Made by a program: the position numbers and the translations under genes. A stretch of 64,000 nucleotides of DNA from JBCDCY01 sp039180875 (GTDB lineage: Bacteria > Pseudomonadota > Alphaproteobacteria > Rhodobacterales > Rhodobacteraceae): contig JBCDCY010000013.1 in NCBI GenBank assembly GCA_039180875.1, positions 52,293 through 116,292 on the forward strand. Reading direction: 5' to 3'. The notes below the pieces were generated by a model. That model was not told the DNA's origin. It worked only from the letters and a program-made list of their open reading frames with translations, and made no database searches. Of this stretch, positions 47,363 through 55,590 are shown piece after piece; positions within the stretch are counted from its first letter, which is position 1, and every line of letters starts with the position of its first letter.

Positions 47363-48508
47363 TCAGGGCCGAGCGGGCCGATGCCGGCGAAGCGCCGTCC
47401 CGGTGATCGAAAGCGCCGCTGTGGCCAGCAATTGGCCAAGGGCGGCGAGGCTGAGGGCCAACGCTTCCGACGCCGCGCGGCTAAGGCGGAGCGTGGCGCG
47501 AAAGACCCGCGCCTTGCCGAGCACCTGCAAGCTGTCGGCCGTGCGCGGCCCCATGGCCCGGGCCACCCGGGCGAGGCGGGTCGCATCCTCCGCCGTCTCG
47601 ACATAGGCAAGCAGGCGCACGGCGTCCGCGGCCGCCCTGACCCCGGCGCCGGAGGCGATGTCGGCCACCCGCGCAGGCGCGATCTGGGCGACAACGGTGC
47701 CATAGTCCTCCGCGAGGCGCCCGAGCGGCCGCAACGCCCCGGGCGCCAGACGGCCGTCCGGGCCGATGCCGTGCCGGGCCGTCGCCACCACGAAGTCGCG
47801 GAGCGGCGGCTGCAACAGATCGGCCTGGCGCGCGGTCTTCAGCGCCGCGACCCCCAGCTTCACCGGAGCGCTGCCGCCGGCGCTGACCACCACGGCGCCG
47901 GTCGCCGCGAGGCCGACGGCGGCGAGCCCCAGATCGAAGTAGTCGGGCCTGCGCCCCGCAGCCACGTCGTGGGCGCCGAAGCTGAGGCTGCGGACGTCGC
48001 CGAGCACCGTCAGCTCGGTCGCCAGGCGGCAGGCCAGCGCGGCCGCCTCCCGCGGCACATCGCGCTCGAACAGACAGCTGAGCGCCACCTGTTCGACCCG
48101 GGCGCGGCCGCTTTCGGCGCTGGCGAGCGCGGCTCTCACCTCCGCGGTCGGCTCGACGCCGTGGCGCTCGGCGGCGGCGCGCAGGGTCTCGATCCGCGGC
48201 CAGTCGGGCGGGGTCTCCGCCAGGCTTGCCGCGATCTCCGCCGACAGCCAATCGGGGCTGACGCGCCGGGCGACGGCCTGTTCGAGCCGCACCGTCACCT
48301 CCGCGATCGGGCGGTCGACCACCCAGCCGGCCATCGGTGTGCCGAGAAGCTGCATGGCCGCGCCCACCAGGGCCGCGGCCGCCCCGACCCGAAGCCCGAT
48401 GAGGGCGAGCGCGATGCCCCGGTCTAGGCCCCGCGAGGCCCGCCTCCCCGCGCGCCCGGGCGACAGGCGGGAGAGCTGCGGCGGCGCTCCGGCGGATCTT
48501 CGCTCCAT
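47363..48508 (-). CDS. Hypothetical membrane protein
   Basis: A 381-residue Ala-rich protein with hydrophobic segments at about 34-55 (GIALALIGLRVGAAAALVGAAM), 189-206 and 345-365 and a soluble central part containing a possible disulfide pair (LSCLFERDVPREAAALAC, about 141-158). No enzymatic motif is seen. I recall similar long hypothetical proteins in Rhodobacterales, but none with an assigned role. It converges on the protease gene with an 8-base gap. Confidence 0.68.
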   Translation of the reverse strand: MERRSAGAPPQLSRLSPGRAGRRASRGLDRGIALALIGLRVGAAAALVGAAMQLLGTPMAGWVVDRPIAEVTVRLEQAVARRVSPDWLSAEIAASLAETPPDWPRIETLRAAAERHGVEPTAEVRAALASAESGRARVEQVALSCLFERDVPREAAALACRLATELTVLGDVRSLSFGAHDVAAGRRPDYFDLGLAAVGLAATGAVVVSAGGSAPVKLGVAALKTARQADLLQPPLRDFVVATARHGIGPDGRLAPGALRPLGRLAEDYGTVVAQIAPARVADIASGAGVRAAADAVRLLAYVETAEDATRLARVARAMGPRTADSLQVLGKARVFRATLRLSRAASEALALSLAALGQLLATAALSITGTALRRHRPARP

Positions 48509-48596
48509 GCCGGAACTATCCCAAATGCCTCACGAATTGACAAACGACCGATCCGGCCCGAAGGTCGCGCGATCACCGGCGCGTCGCGGAGCCAGC

Positions 48597-49367
48597 ATGT
48601 CCAGCCAGATCGCCCTGCCAGACGCGCGCGGCCTCGCTTGGCTCAGCTTCTTCGTCGTCGTGCTCGCCGCTTGGGCCGCGTTGCTCGCCATGGCCGCGAC
48701 CGCTCCGTCGGAAATCGAGCGCACCTTCTGGGCCGCGATCTGCGGCGTCGGCGCGGACGAGGCGGGCTTTGGCGTCACCTTCGCTATGTGGGCGCTGATG
48801 GTGGCGGCGATGATGGCGCCGAGCGTCCTGCCGGCGCTCCGCACCTATGACGATCTGATCGCGGCCGGCGCCGGCCGCCGGTCGGGTTTCACCGCCCTGA
48901 TCGGGGGCTATCTGCTGGTTTGGTTCGGCTACGCGGTGCTCGGCGCCGCCCTGCAGCGCAGCTTCGCAGCTTTCGGCATGATCGACGGTGACGGGCGATT
49001 GATCGGCGCCACGATTAGTGCAGCGCTTCTGGCGCTCGCCGGCCTCTACCAGTTCAGCCAGCTGAAGTCGGTCTGCGCGCAGCAATGCCGGGCGCCCTTC
49101 TTGTTCTTCATGGAGCATTGGCAGCCCGGCGCGCGCGGTGGGCTGATGCTCGGCCTCCGCCTCGGCCTGATCTGTGCCGGCTGCTGCTGGGCTCTGATGC
49201 TGCTCGCCTTCGTCGGCGGCACGATGAGCCTGCTTTGGATGGGCCTTGCGACGGTGTTGATGACGGTGGAGAAACTGCCGGATTACGGCGCGCCGCTCAC
49301 CCGGCCGCTCGGCTTTGCCCTGCTGGTCGCCGCCGGCTGGGCCGCCATGGGCGGCACGCTCGCCTGA
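48597..49367 (+). CDS. DUF2182 integral membrane protein
   Basis: A 256-residue polytopic protein with about six helices. The family hallmarks are TFAMWALMVAAMMAPSVLPAL (about 62-82), YQFSQLKSVCAQQCRAPFLFF (about 153-173, with two cysteines) and GLRLGLICAGCCWALMLLAF (about 187-206). DUF2182 is often found beside DUF1326, as here, and is thought to be a metal-binding membrane family, without proven function. The ATG at 48597 was chosen over far upstream starts because helix 1 begins just after it. Confidence 0.87.
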   Translation: MSSQIALPDARGLAWLSFFVVVLAAWAALLAMAATAPSEIERTFWAAICGVGADEAGFGVTFAMWALMVAAMMAPSVLPALRTYDDLIAAGAGRRSGFTALIGGYLLVWFGYAVLGAALQRSFAAFGMIDGDGRLIGATISAALLALAGLYQFSQLKSVCAQQCRAPFLFFMEHWQPGARGGLMLGLRLGLICAGCCWALMLLAFVGGTMSLLWMGLATVLMTVEKLPDYGAPLTRPLGFALLVAAGWAAMGGTLA

Positions 49368-49385
49368 ACGAGAGGGAGGCCGCGG

Positions 49386-50129
49386 ATGGCCAAGACCGCG
49401 ACGAAGACCAAGCCGAAGGCCAAGGCGAAACCGAAGGCAAAGGCCAAAGCCGGCGACCGCGTCCGGCTTTCCGCCCCGCCGATCAGCGCCCGGATGACGC
49501 CGGCCGCCCCCGATCCGTTGACCGAGTGGGCGATGAAGGGCGAGCTGGTGCTCAACTGCAATTGCACCGTCTTCTGCCCCTGCGTCATCAGCCTCGGCCT
49601 GCATCCGCCGACCGAGGGGCATTGCCAGACCTGGGGCGGCGTGCGCATCGACAAGGGCCATTACGGCGACGCCGATCTCTCCGGCCTCAACCTCGGCCTG
49701 ATGATCGAGATCCCGGGCATGATGTCGCGCGGCGGCTGGAAATGCGCCGTGTTCATCGACGACCGGGCGAGCGATGCGGCCTATCGCGGCCTGGTGGAGA
49801 TCTTCTCCGGCCGGGCCCGCGGCACCACCGGGCTTTTTCGGATCCTGGTGGCCGAGTTCCTGGGCGCCGAACGCGCGCCGGTCGCCTATGAGAATGAGGG
49901 CAAGACCCGCCGTATCACCGTCGGCAAGAAGATCCAGGGGGAGGTCGTGCCCGTCGCCGGCGCCGACCCGGACGAGGATCTGGTCATCAAGAACACCAAG
50001 TACTGGATGGGCCCCGATATCACGGTCGCCACCGCCACCCGCGGGCGCCTGCGCGCCTTCGGCCGGGCCTGGGACTTTCACGGCCGCTCGGCCGAGATCT
50101 GCCAGATTGACTGGTCCGGGCCGAGCTAA
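49386..50129 (+). CDS. DUF1326 family protein with Lys/Ala-rich N-terminal tail
   Basis: A 247-residue protein. Residues 1-22 are an AK/PK repeat (AKTATKTKPKAKAKPKAKAK); the DUF1326 domain follows, with its cysteine cluster CNCTVFCPC (58-66) and LGLMIEIPGMMSRGGWKCAVFID. The cysteine pattern suggests metal or Fe-S binding. It lies 18 bases after the DUF2182 gene, a recurrent pair. The basic tail may bind nucleic acid, membrane lipids or an acidic partner. Confidence 0.85.
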   Translation: MAKTATKTKPKAKAKPKAKAKAGDRVRLSAPPISARMTPAAPDPLTEWAMKGELVLNCNCTVFCPCVISLGLHPPTEGHCQTWGGVRIDKGHYGDADLSGLNLGLMIEIPGMMSRGGWKCAVFIDDRASDAAYRGLVEIFSGRARGTTGLFRILVAEFLGAERAPVAYENEGKTRRITVGKKIQGEVVPVAGADPDEDLVIKNTKYWMGPDITVATATRGRLRAFGRAWDFHGRSAEICQIDWSGPS

Positions 50130-50164
50130 GCCGGACGGCAAGCGGTCCTCTCAGGGAGACGACA

Positions 50165-51157
50165 ATGGGGTTCAAGGCGCTGCTGGTCCGCAAGGACGAC
50201 GACGGCAACACAGCGGCCGGCATAGAGACGCTGGAGCTCGACGATCTGCCGGAGGGCGAGGTCACGGTCGCGGTCGAATACTCGACCCTGAACTACAAGG
50301 ACGGGCTCTGCCTCGGCTCCGGCGGCGGGCTGGTGCGCAATTACCCCCACGTGCCGGGGATCGACTTCGCCGGCACCGTCGAAAGCTCGGACGACCCAAG
50401 ATACTCCGCTGGCGACAAAGTGATCCTGACCGGCTGGCGGGTGGGGGAGGCGCATTGGGGCGGCTATGCCGAGCGCGCCCGGGTGAAGGCCGACTGGCTG
50501 GTGCCGCTGCCGGCCGATCTTACCACCCGGCAGGCGATGGCAGTCGGCACGGCGGGCCTGACCGCCGCCTTGGCGGTAGGCGTGCTGGAGGCGCAGGGCC
50601 TGTCGACCGATGCCGGCCCGGTGCTGGTCACCGGCGCGGCCGGCGGGGTGGGCTCTGTCGCCACTGCGCTTCTCGAACATCTCGGCTACCAGGTCGCCGC
50701 CGTCACAGGCCGGCCTGAGGCGGAGGGCTATCTCCGCAGCCTCGGCGCCACGCAGATCGTGCCCCGGGCCGAGATCGCTGAGACCGTGAAGCGCCCGCTT
50801 GAGAGCGAGACCTGGGCCGGCTGCGTCGATGCCGTCGGCGGACCGATGCTGGCGCGCGTTCTCGGCCAGATGAAGTACGGCGCCTCGGTCGCCGCGGTGG
50901 GCCTCGCCGGCGGCGCGGGCCTGCCGGCGACGGTCATCCCGTTCCTGTTGCGCGGCGTCAGCCTCCTCGGCATCGACAGCGTGATGCAGCCCTTCGAGGC
51001 GCGGATGCGGGCCTGGGAACGGATCGCCCGCGACCTGCCGATGGACAAGCTCGAGGCCATGGTGCAGCCGGCGACGCTTGCCGATCTGCCGGAGCTTGGT
51101 GCGGCGATCCTGAAGGGCGAGGTGCGGGGCCGCGTGGTCGTCGACCTCTCCGCCTGA
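50165..51157 (+). CDS. acuI: Acrylyl-CoA reductase-type MDR oxidoreductase
   Basis: A 330-residue zinc-independent medium-chain reductase closely matching AcuI/YhdH: MGFKALLVRKDDDG, STLNYKDGLCLGSGGGLVRNYPHVPGIDFAGTV, GTAGLTAALAV and VLVTGAAGGVGSVATALLEHLGY (NADPH site). AcuI reduces toxic acryloyl-CoA to propionyl-CoA in DMSP, acrylate and 3-hydroxypropionate metabolism. No DMSP lyase or demethylase gene is nearby, so here it may serve detoxification. It is 35 bases after the DUF1326 gene and 3 before the aminotransferase gene. Confidence 0.9.
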   Translation: MGFKALLVRKDDDGNTAAGIETLELDDLPEGEVTVAVEYSTLNYKDGLCLGSGGGLVRNYPHVPGIDFAGTVESSDDPRYSAGDKVILTGWRVGEAHWGGYAERARVKADWLVPLPADLTTRQAMAVGTAGLTAALAVGVLEAQGLSTDAGPVLVTGAAGGVGSVATALLEHLGYQVAAVTGRPEAEGYLRSLGATQIVPRAEIAETVKRPLESETWAGCVDAVGGPMLARVLGQMKYGASVAAVGLAGGAGLPATVIPFLLRGVSLLGIDSVMQPFEARMRAWERIARDLPMDKLEAMVQPATLADLPELGAAILKGEVRGRVVVDLSA

Positions 51158-51160
51158 GGG

Positions 51161-52387
51161 ATGCACCCGCTCGATCCTGCGATCGTCCGGGCGCAGTTCC
51201 CGGCCTTTGCCGAACCGTCCCTCGCCGGGCAGATGCACTTCGAGAACGCCGGCGGCTCCTACGCCTGCGCCCAGGTCATCGACCGCCTCACGCGGTTCTA
51301 CCGGGCGCGCAAGGTGCAGCCCTACGGCCCCTTTGCCGCCTCGGCCGATGCGGGTGCCGAGATGGACGAGGCACGGGTGCGGATGGCCGCATTGCTCGGC
51401 GTGGGGCCGGAGGCGCTGGTCTTCGGGCCCTCCACCACCCAGAACGCTTACGTCCTGGCCCAGGCCTTCGCTCAGCAGCTCTCCCCCGGCGATGCGATCG
51501 TCGTCACCGACCAGGATCATGAGGCCAACAGCGGCCCCTGGCGCCGTCTGGCCGAGCGCGGCATCGAGGTGCGGGAGTGGCGGGTGGATGCGGAGACCGG
51601 CCATCTCGATCCGGCGGCCCTCGCGCCGCTTCTCGACGGTCCGGTGCGGCTGGTGGCCTTTCCCCACTGCTCCAATATCGTGGCGGAGATCAATCCGGTG
51701 GCCGAGATCTGCGCCATGGTGCATGCGGCCGGCGCGGTGGCCTGCGTCGACGGCGTCAGCTACGCGCCCCACGGCTTTCCCGATGTGGCGGCGCTGGGCG
51801 CCGATATCTATCTCTTGTCGGCCTACAAGACCTACGGGCCGCACCAGGGTCTGATGGTGATCGACCCGGATCTTGCCCGGCGCCTTCCGAACCAGGGGCA
51901 CTATTTCAACGCCGAGGACCTCGCGAAGCGGTTCGCGCCGGCCGGCCCGGACCACGCCCAGGTCGCTGCCTGCGCCGGGATGGCGGACTACGTCGACCTG
52001 CTCCACGCCGCCCATGGCGGTGAGGAGGCCACGCCGCGAGACCGGGCGGACGCCGTGCACCAGGCGATGCGGGCGCGGGAGGAGGCGCTGCTCGCCCCGC
52101 TCCTTGCCATGCTCAAGGCCCGGAACGACGTCCGCCTGCTCGGCCCGAGCGATCCTGCGACGCGGGCACCTACCGTGGCGCTCGCCCTCGACCGTCCGGG
52201 GGCCGAGGTTGCGGCGGCCCTCGCGCCCCACGGCATCATGGCGGGCGGTGGCGATTTCTATGCGGTGAGGGTGCTGGAGGCGATGGGCGTCGACCCGGCC
52301 CACGGTGTGCTGCGGCTGAGCTTCACGCACTACACCCATGAGGATGAGATCGCCGGGTTGATGGAGGCCTTAGACGCCGTCCTCTGA
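51161..52387 (+). CDS. Class V (cysteine desulfurase-like) PLP aminotransferase family protein
   Basis: A 408-residue fold-type I enzyme. Motifs are HFENAGGSYACAQVI (25-39), GPSTTQNAYVLAQAF (cofactor phosphate), CVDGVSYAPHGFPDV (cofactor aspartate) and the Schiff-base lysine in LLSAYKTYGPHQG. The SH..P helix and mobile cysteine loop of NifS/IscS desulfurases are not evident, so it is probably a CsdA-like or kynureninase-like outlier rather than a housekeeping desulfurase. Only 3 bases separate it from acuI. Its end overlaps convergent tadA by 18 bases. Confidence 0.85.
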   Translation: MHPLDPAIVRAQFPAFAEPSLAGQMHFENAGGSYACAQVIDRLTRFYRARKVQPYGPFAASADAGAEMDEARVRMAALLGVGPEALVFGPSTTQNAYVLAQAFAQQLSPGDAIVVTDQDHEANSGPWRRLAERGIEVREWRVDAETGHLDPAALAPLLDGPVRLVAFPHCSNIVAEINPVAEICAMVHAAGAVACVDGVSYAPHGFPDVAALGADIYLLSAYKTYGPHQGLMVIDPDLARRLPNQGHYFNAEDLAKRFAPAGPDHAQVAACAGMADYVDLLHAAHGGEEATPRDRADAVHQAMRAREEALLAPLLAMLKARNDVRLLGPSDPATRAPTVALALDRPGAEVAAALAPHGIMAGGGDFYAVRVLEAMGVDPAHGVLRLSFTHYTHEDEIAGLMEALDAVL

Positions 52388-52843
52388 CCCCGTCCGCCGG
52401 GCGGCGAAGAAGCGGCGCAGCATCTCGGCCGCCTCCGCCTCGCCGATCCCGGAATAGACCTCCGGCCGGTGATGGCATTGGGGATGGCTGAAGACCCGGG
52501 CGCCGTGGGCGACGCCGCCGGACTTGGGGTCGGCTGCTCCGTAATAGAGCCGGGCGATGCGAGCCTGGGCAATGGCCCCGGCGCACATCGCGCAGGGCTC
52601 GAGCGTCACGTAGAGGTCGCAGCCGATCAGCCGCTCCGAGCCGAGGGCGACGGCGGCGGTCCGGAGGGCCAGGATCTCTGCATGCGCCGTCGGATCGGCA
52701 TGCTCGCGCACCCGGTTTCCTTCGGCGGCCAGGATCTGTCCGCCCTGTACAATGACCGCGCCCACCGGGGTCTCGCCCCGTGCCGCTGCCGCCTCCGCCT
52801 CGGCCAGGGCATGGTCCATGAAGCTGCGAAAGCCGCTCATCAT
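52370..52843 (-). CDS. tadA: tRNA adenosine(34) deaminase
   Basis: A 157-residue zinc deaminase that converts A34 to inosine in the tRNA-Arg(ACG) anticodon. The active site is H54-A-E56 (HAEIL) and P83-C84-x2-C87 (PCAMC); GGVAHGARVFSHP is the usual TadA C-terminal stretch. Two adjacent ATG codons (52843 and 52840) could serve as start. It diverges from the pseudouridine synthase gene across 72 bases, a common Rhodobacterales arrangement as I recall it. Confidence 0.94.
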   Translation of the reverse strand: MMSGFRSFMDHALAEAEAAAARGETPVGAVIVQGGQILAAEGNRVREHADPTAHAEILALRTAAVALGSERLIGCDLYVTLEPCAMCAGAIAQARIARLYYGAADPKSGGVAHGARVFSHPQCHHRPEVYSGIGEAEAAEMLRRFFAARRTGSEDGV

Positions 52844-52915
52844 CTGGTGATGCGCTGGGGGCCCCGGTCCTGCAAGCGCCTTTCGCTCAGCCGCCGGGCG
52901 CGTTAGGCGGGGGCC

Positions 52916-53677
52916 ATGGATGAGACCTCAGCGTCTGAGCGGATCGCCAAGCGCCTGGCCCGCGCTGGCATCGCCTCCCGTCGGGAGGCGGAGCGGATGA
53001 TCGCCGCCGGCCGCGTGCGGGTGAACGGCCGGCTGATCGACAGCCCGGCGCTCAACGTGACGGCGGCGGACGAGATCCGCGTCGATGACGCGCCCCTGCC
53101 GGCGGCGGAGGTCGAGCGGCTTTGGCGTTACCACAAGCCCACGGGCCTGGTGACCACGACCCGGGACGAGCGCGGCCGGCCCACCGTCTTCGACCGCCTG
53201 CCGCCGGAGCTGCCGCGGGTGATGAGCATCGGGCGGCTCGATCTGAACTCCGAAGGTCTGCTGCTGCTCACGAACGACGGCGGGCTGAAGCGGCGGTTGG
53301 AGCTGCCGTCGACCGGTTGGCTGCGCAAGTACCGGGTGCGGGTGCATGGCGTTCCGACCGAGCAGATCCTGGCGCCGCTCACCAAGGGTCTGACCCTGGA
53401 GGGGGAGCGTTTTCAGCCCTTCACCATCAACATCGACCGCCAGCAGGGCGCGAATGCCTGGCTGACCGTCGGCCTTCGCGAAGGCCGCAATCGGGAGATC
53501 CGCCGGGCGTTCGAGGCAGTCGGCCTACCGGTCTCGCGCCTCATCCGCATCGGCTACGGGCCGTTCCAGCTCGGCGATCTGACGCCGGGCGCGGTGGAGG
53601 AGGTGCGCCGCAAGGTGCTGCGCGACCAGCTCGGCCTCAAAACAGCGCCGCGGCACTCGGGTGGATCGAAACGCTGA
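52916..53677 (+). CDS. rluB: rRNA pseudouridine synthase, RluB/RsuA family
   Basis: A 253-residue enzyme with an N-terminal S4 RNA-binding domain (8-58, RIAKRLARAGIASRREAERM) and a catalytic domain whose nucleophile is D109 in GRLDLNSEGLLLLTNDG. GLREGRNREIRRAFEAVGLPVSRLIRI is the conserved C-terminal signature. It modifies a uridine of 23S (RluB-like, position 2605 in E. coli) or possibly 16S rRNA. The C-terminus overlaps the convergent hypothetical gene by 41 bases. Confidence 0.93.
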   Translation: MDETSASERIAKRLARAGIASRREAERMIAAGRVRVNGRLIDSPALNVTAADEIRVDDAPLPAAEVERLWRYHKPTGLVTTTRDERGRPTVFDRLPPELPRVMSIGRLDLNSEGLLLLTNDGGLKRRLELPSTGWLRKYRVRVHGVPTEQILAPLTKGLTLEGERFQPFTINIDRQQGANAWLTVGLREGRNREIRRAFEAVGLPVSRLIRIGYGPFQLGDLTPGAVEEVRRKVLRDQLGLKTAPRHSGGSKR

Positions 53678-54242
53678 AGCCGGCGGCGATCACCCGGACG
53701 ATCGGCGCCGGGGTGAGCACCTCGACCTCCATCTTGGGCAGGGAGACGGCCGTCTCGTAGCCGCTATGGCCCCAGCGGAGGAGGTGCCGCGCGTGCAGGA
53801 GATGCGGCGTGCCCTGCCACTCAACCATGGTACCGTCCGGAAGCGCCCCAGGCATCGCCCGCCAGACGGGACCTTGCCGGGCAGGGTGCAGCACCCGGTC
53901 CATCGCATCGGCCCGGGCCCGCGGCGGACCCCCGGCCCAAAGGGTGGCAAAGCTGTCGGCGCGCGTGCGCTGGCACTCGAAGCACGGCCGGTGCCCCGCC
54001 GCCAACGCCGTCGCCTCATCCAGAAAGAACAGCTCGGTATAGCCCTGGCCCATCACCTGGCGCTGGCGTTCCTTGAAGGAGAGCACGCAGTAGATCCAGG
54101 CCCGGCTGGCATGGCGACGGCGGCCGAGGCTCTGGTCCGGCCGATGAAAGCGCCCGCCGCGATTGCCCATCCAAAGGCCGCGGGCCGGATGGGCCTCGAT
54201 CGTGCCGTCGGGCGTGACCCGGTTCTGCAGGGGCCTCGGCAT
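53637..54242 (-). CDS. Conserved hypothetical protein with RPCxxC motif
   Basis: A 201-residue protein I recall as conserved in alphaproteobacteria but without known function. Features are MPRPLQNRVTPDGTIEAHPARG, then WMGNRGGRFHRPDQSLGRRR, then GYTELFFLDEATALAAGHRPCFECQR. The last stretch resembles the zinc-binding FRPCxRC part of Ada-type repair proteins, so a metal-binding, nucleic-acid-related role is possible but unproven. The ATG at 54242 was chosen because conserved sequence starts there. Confidence 0.72.
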   Translation of the reverse strand: MPRPLQNRVTPDGTIEAHPARGLWMGNRGGRFHRPDQSLGRRRHASRAWIYCVLSFKERQRQVMGQGYTELFFLDEATALAAGHRPCFECQRTRADSFATLWAGGPPRARADAMDRVLHPARQGPVWRAMPGALPDGTMVEWQGTPHLLHARHLLRWGHSGYETAVSLPKMEVEVLTPAPIVRVIAAGFSVSIHPSAAALF

Positions 54243-54348
54243 CGCGCGGTCCTCCCAAAGGCTGGCGATCGGTCCCACGGAACGAGGGTCGGCGCAAGCG
54301 GGGCCGAGGCAAGGGGCGCTGCCCCTCTTGCTCCTGCCGAGCAATTCA

Positions 54349-54412
54349 CCCCGGGATATCTGAGCCAATGCGAAAAGACCTTCGCAGTGGCGAAAGTATC
54401 CCCGCCGGAGGC
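54349..54412. repeat. Inverted pair of ~34-base intergenic repeat, locus B
   Basis: Left arm 54349-54377 (CCCCGGGATATCTGAGCCAA then TGCGAAAAG) and right arm 54379-54412, which on the minus strand starts GCCTCCGGCGGGGATACTTT and ends CGCCACTGCGAAGG. With only one base between the arms it could fold into a long imperfect hairpin. It lies in the gap between divergent genes and matches locus A at 22176-22251. Confidence 0.65.
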
Positions 54413-54502
54413 ATTCCGACCACGGGGTCAGATGATCGCTGGCGGGGGGCGTGCCGCGATTAGCACTTGCCCCGGGCACGAGGGCAGGGGAGCGTCAGCC
54501 CC

Positions 54503-55204
54503 ATGCGGATCGAGGAGCACCCGTCGCCCAACTATGGGCCACGCCGCGATGGTGGGCGGCCGCGGCTCATCGTGTTGCACTACACGGCGATGGAGAGTGC
54601 GGCGGCCGCGCTCGCCCGCCTCTCCGACCCGGCGGCCGAGGTTTCGGCCCACTACCTGATCGGGCGCGAGGGCGCGGTCTGGCGCCTGGTGGCGGAGGAG
54701 ATGCGGGCCTGGCATGCCGGCGCCGGGGCCTGGGGGGAGGTGGCGGACGTGAACTCCCAATCCCTCGGCATCGAACTCGACAATGCCGGGGATGCACCCT
54801 TTCCGGCGGTCCAGATGCGGGCGCTGGAGGCGCTGCTCGCCGATCTCCGGGCGCGCTGGGCCATCGAGGCGAAGGGGGTGATCGCCCATTCCGACATGGC
54901 GCCGGGGCGCAAGCACGACCCGGGGCCGCACTTTGCCTGGCGCCGCCTGGCGCTCGGCGGACAGAGCATTTGGCCGGTCGACATCGGCACCGCGCCCGCC
55001 GATATGGGGCGGTTTCAAGCGGCCTCCCGCCGCGTCGGATATCGACCGCCCGCCGGGACGGCGGGTTGGGCGGCGGTGCTCGCGGCCTTTCGCCTGCGCT
55101 TTCGCCCCGACGCCAGCGGCCCCCTCGCCCCCGCCGATGTCGCGCTGATGGAGGCGCTGGCCCGGGATCATCCGGCCGTTGCCCCGGCGGCGGAGGGCGC
55201 ATAG
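54503..55204 (+). CDS. N-acetylmuramoyl-L-alanine amidase (AmpD/AmiD-type)
   Basis: A 233-residue zinc amidase that cleaves between MurNAc and the peptide stem. Zinc ligands are H26 (LHYTAM), H129 (IAHSDM) and D139 (KHDPG). Residues about 165-230 (FQAASRRVGYRPPAGTAGWAAVLAAFRLRFRP) form the small C-terminal peptidoglycan-binding-like helical domain seen in AmiD. No signal peptide is present, so it may work in muropeptide recycling in the cytoplasm. It immediately precedes the RNase P RNA gene. Confidence 0.92.
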   Translation: MRIEEHPSPNYGPRRDGGRPRLIVLHYTAMESAAAALARLSDPAAEVSAHYLIGREGAVWRLVAEEMRAWHAGAGAWGEVADVNSQSLGIELDNAGDAPFPAVQMRALEALLADLRARWAIEAKGVIAHSDMAPGRKHDPGPHFAWRRLALGGQSIWPVDIGTAPADMGRFQAASRRVGYRPPAGTAGWAAVLAAFRLRFRPDASGPLAPADVALMEALARDHPAVAPAAEGA

Positions 55205-55213
55205 CATCGGCCC

Positions 55214-55590
55214 TGGCGAGTGGCTGGATGATCGCGCCGCCTGCGGTGAGGAAAGTCCGGACACCACGGAGCAACGGCGCCGGGTAACGCCCGGCCGGAG
55301 GGGGCGACCCCTTCGAGGGAAAGCGCCACAGAGAACAGTCCGCCGGCGTTCGCGCCGGTCAGGGTGAAACGGTGGGGTAAGAGCTCACCGCGTCCCGGGC
55401 GACCGGGACGGCACGGCAAGCCCCGCCGGGTGCAAGGCCGAATAGGGATCGCACGGGCCGAGGCCCGGGGGAGCTTCGCCCCGCGATCCGGGTTGGCTGC
55501 AAGAGCCGCGCGGTGACGTGCGGCCCAGATGAATGATCATCCAGGGAGCGTGCCTCCCGGACAGAATCCGGCTTACAGGCCACTCGCCCC
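55214..55590 (+). ncRNA. rnpB: RNase P RNA component (class A)
   Basis: The catalytic RNA that trims tRNA 5' ends. Diagnostic conserved pieces are GAGGAAAGTCCGGAC (55248-55262), the GGTAAGAGCTCACC element near 55377, and ACAGAATCCGGCTTACAGGC (55561-55580). The outermost helix P1 pairs GGCGAGTGGC (from 55215) with GCCACTCGCC (ending 55588). Length (~375) and order fit bacterial type A. The exact ends are uncertain by a few bases. All open frames over this interval are spurious. Confidence 0.96.

Noticed and set aside
50126..52339. 737-codon minus-strand frame over acuI and the class V aminotransferase
   Set aside because: Antisense to two motif-confirmed enzymes; low-complexity translation.
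51161..52387. Housekeeping cysteine desulfurase (iscS/sufS)
   Set aside because: The mobile-loop cysteine motif is not evident and no Fe-S assembly genes are adjacent, so only the fold-level assignment is kept.
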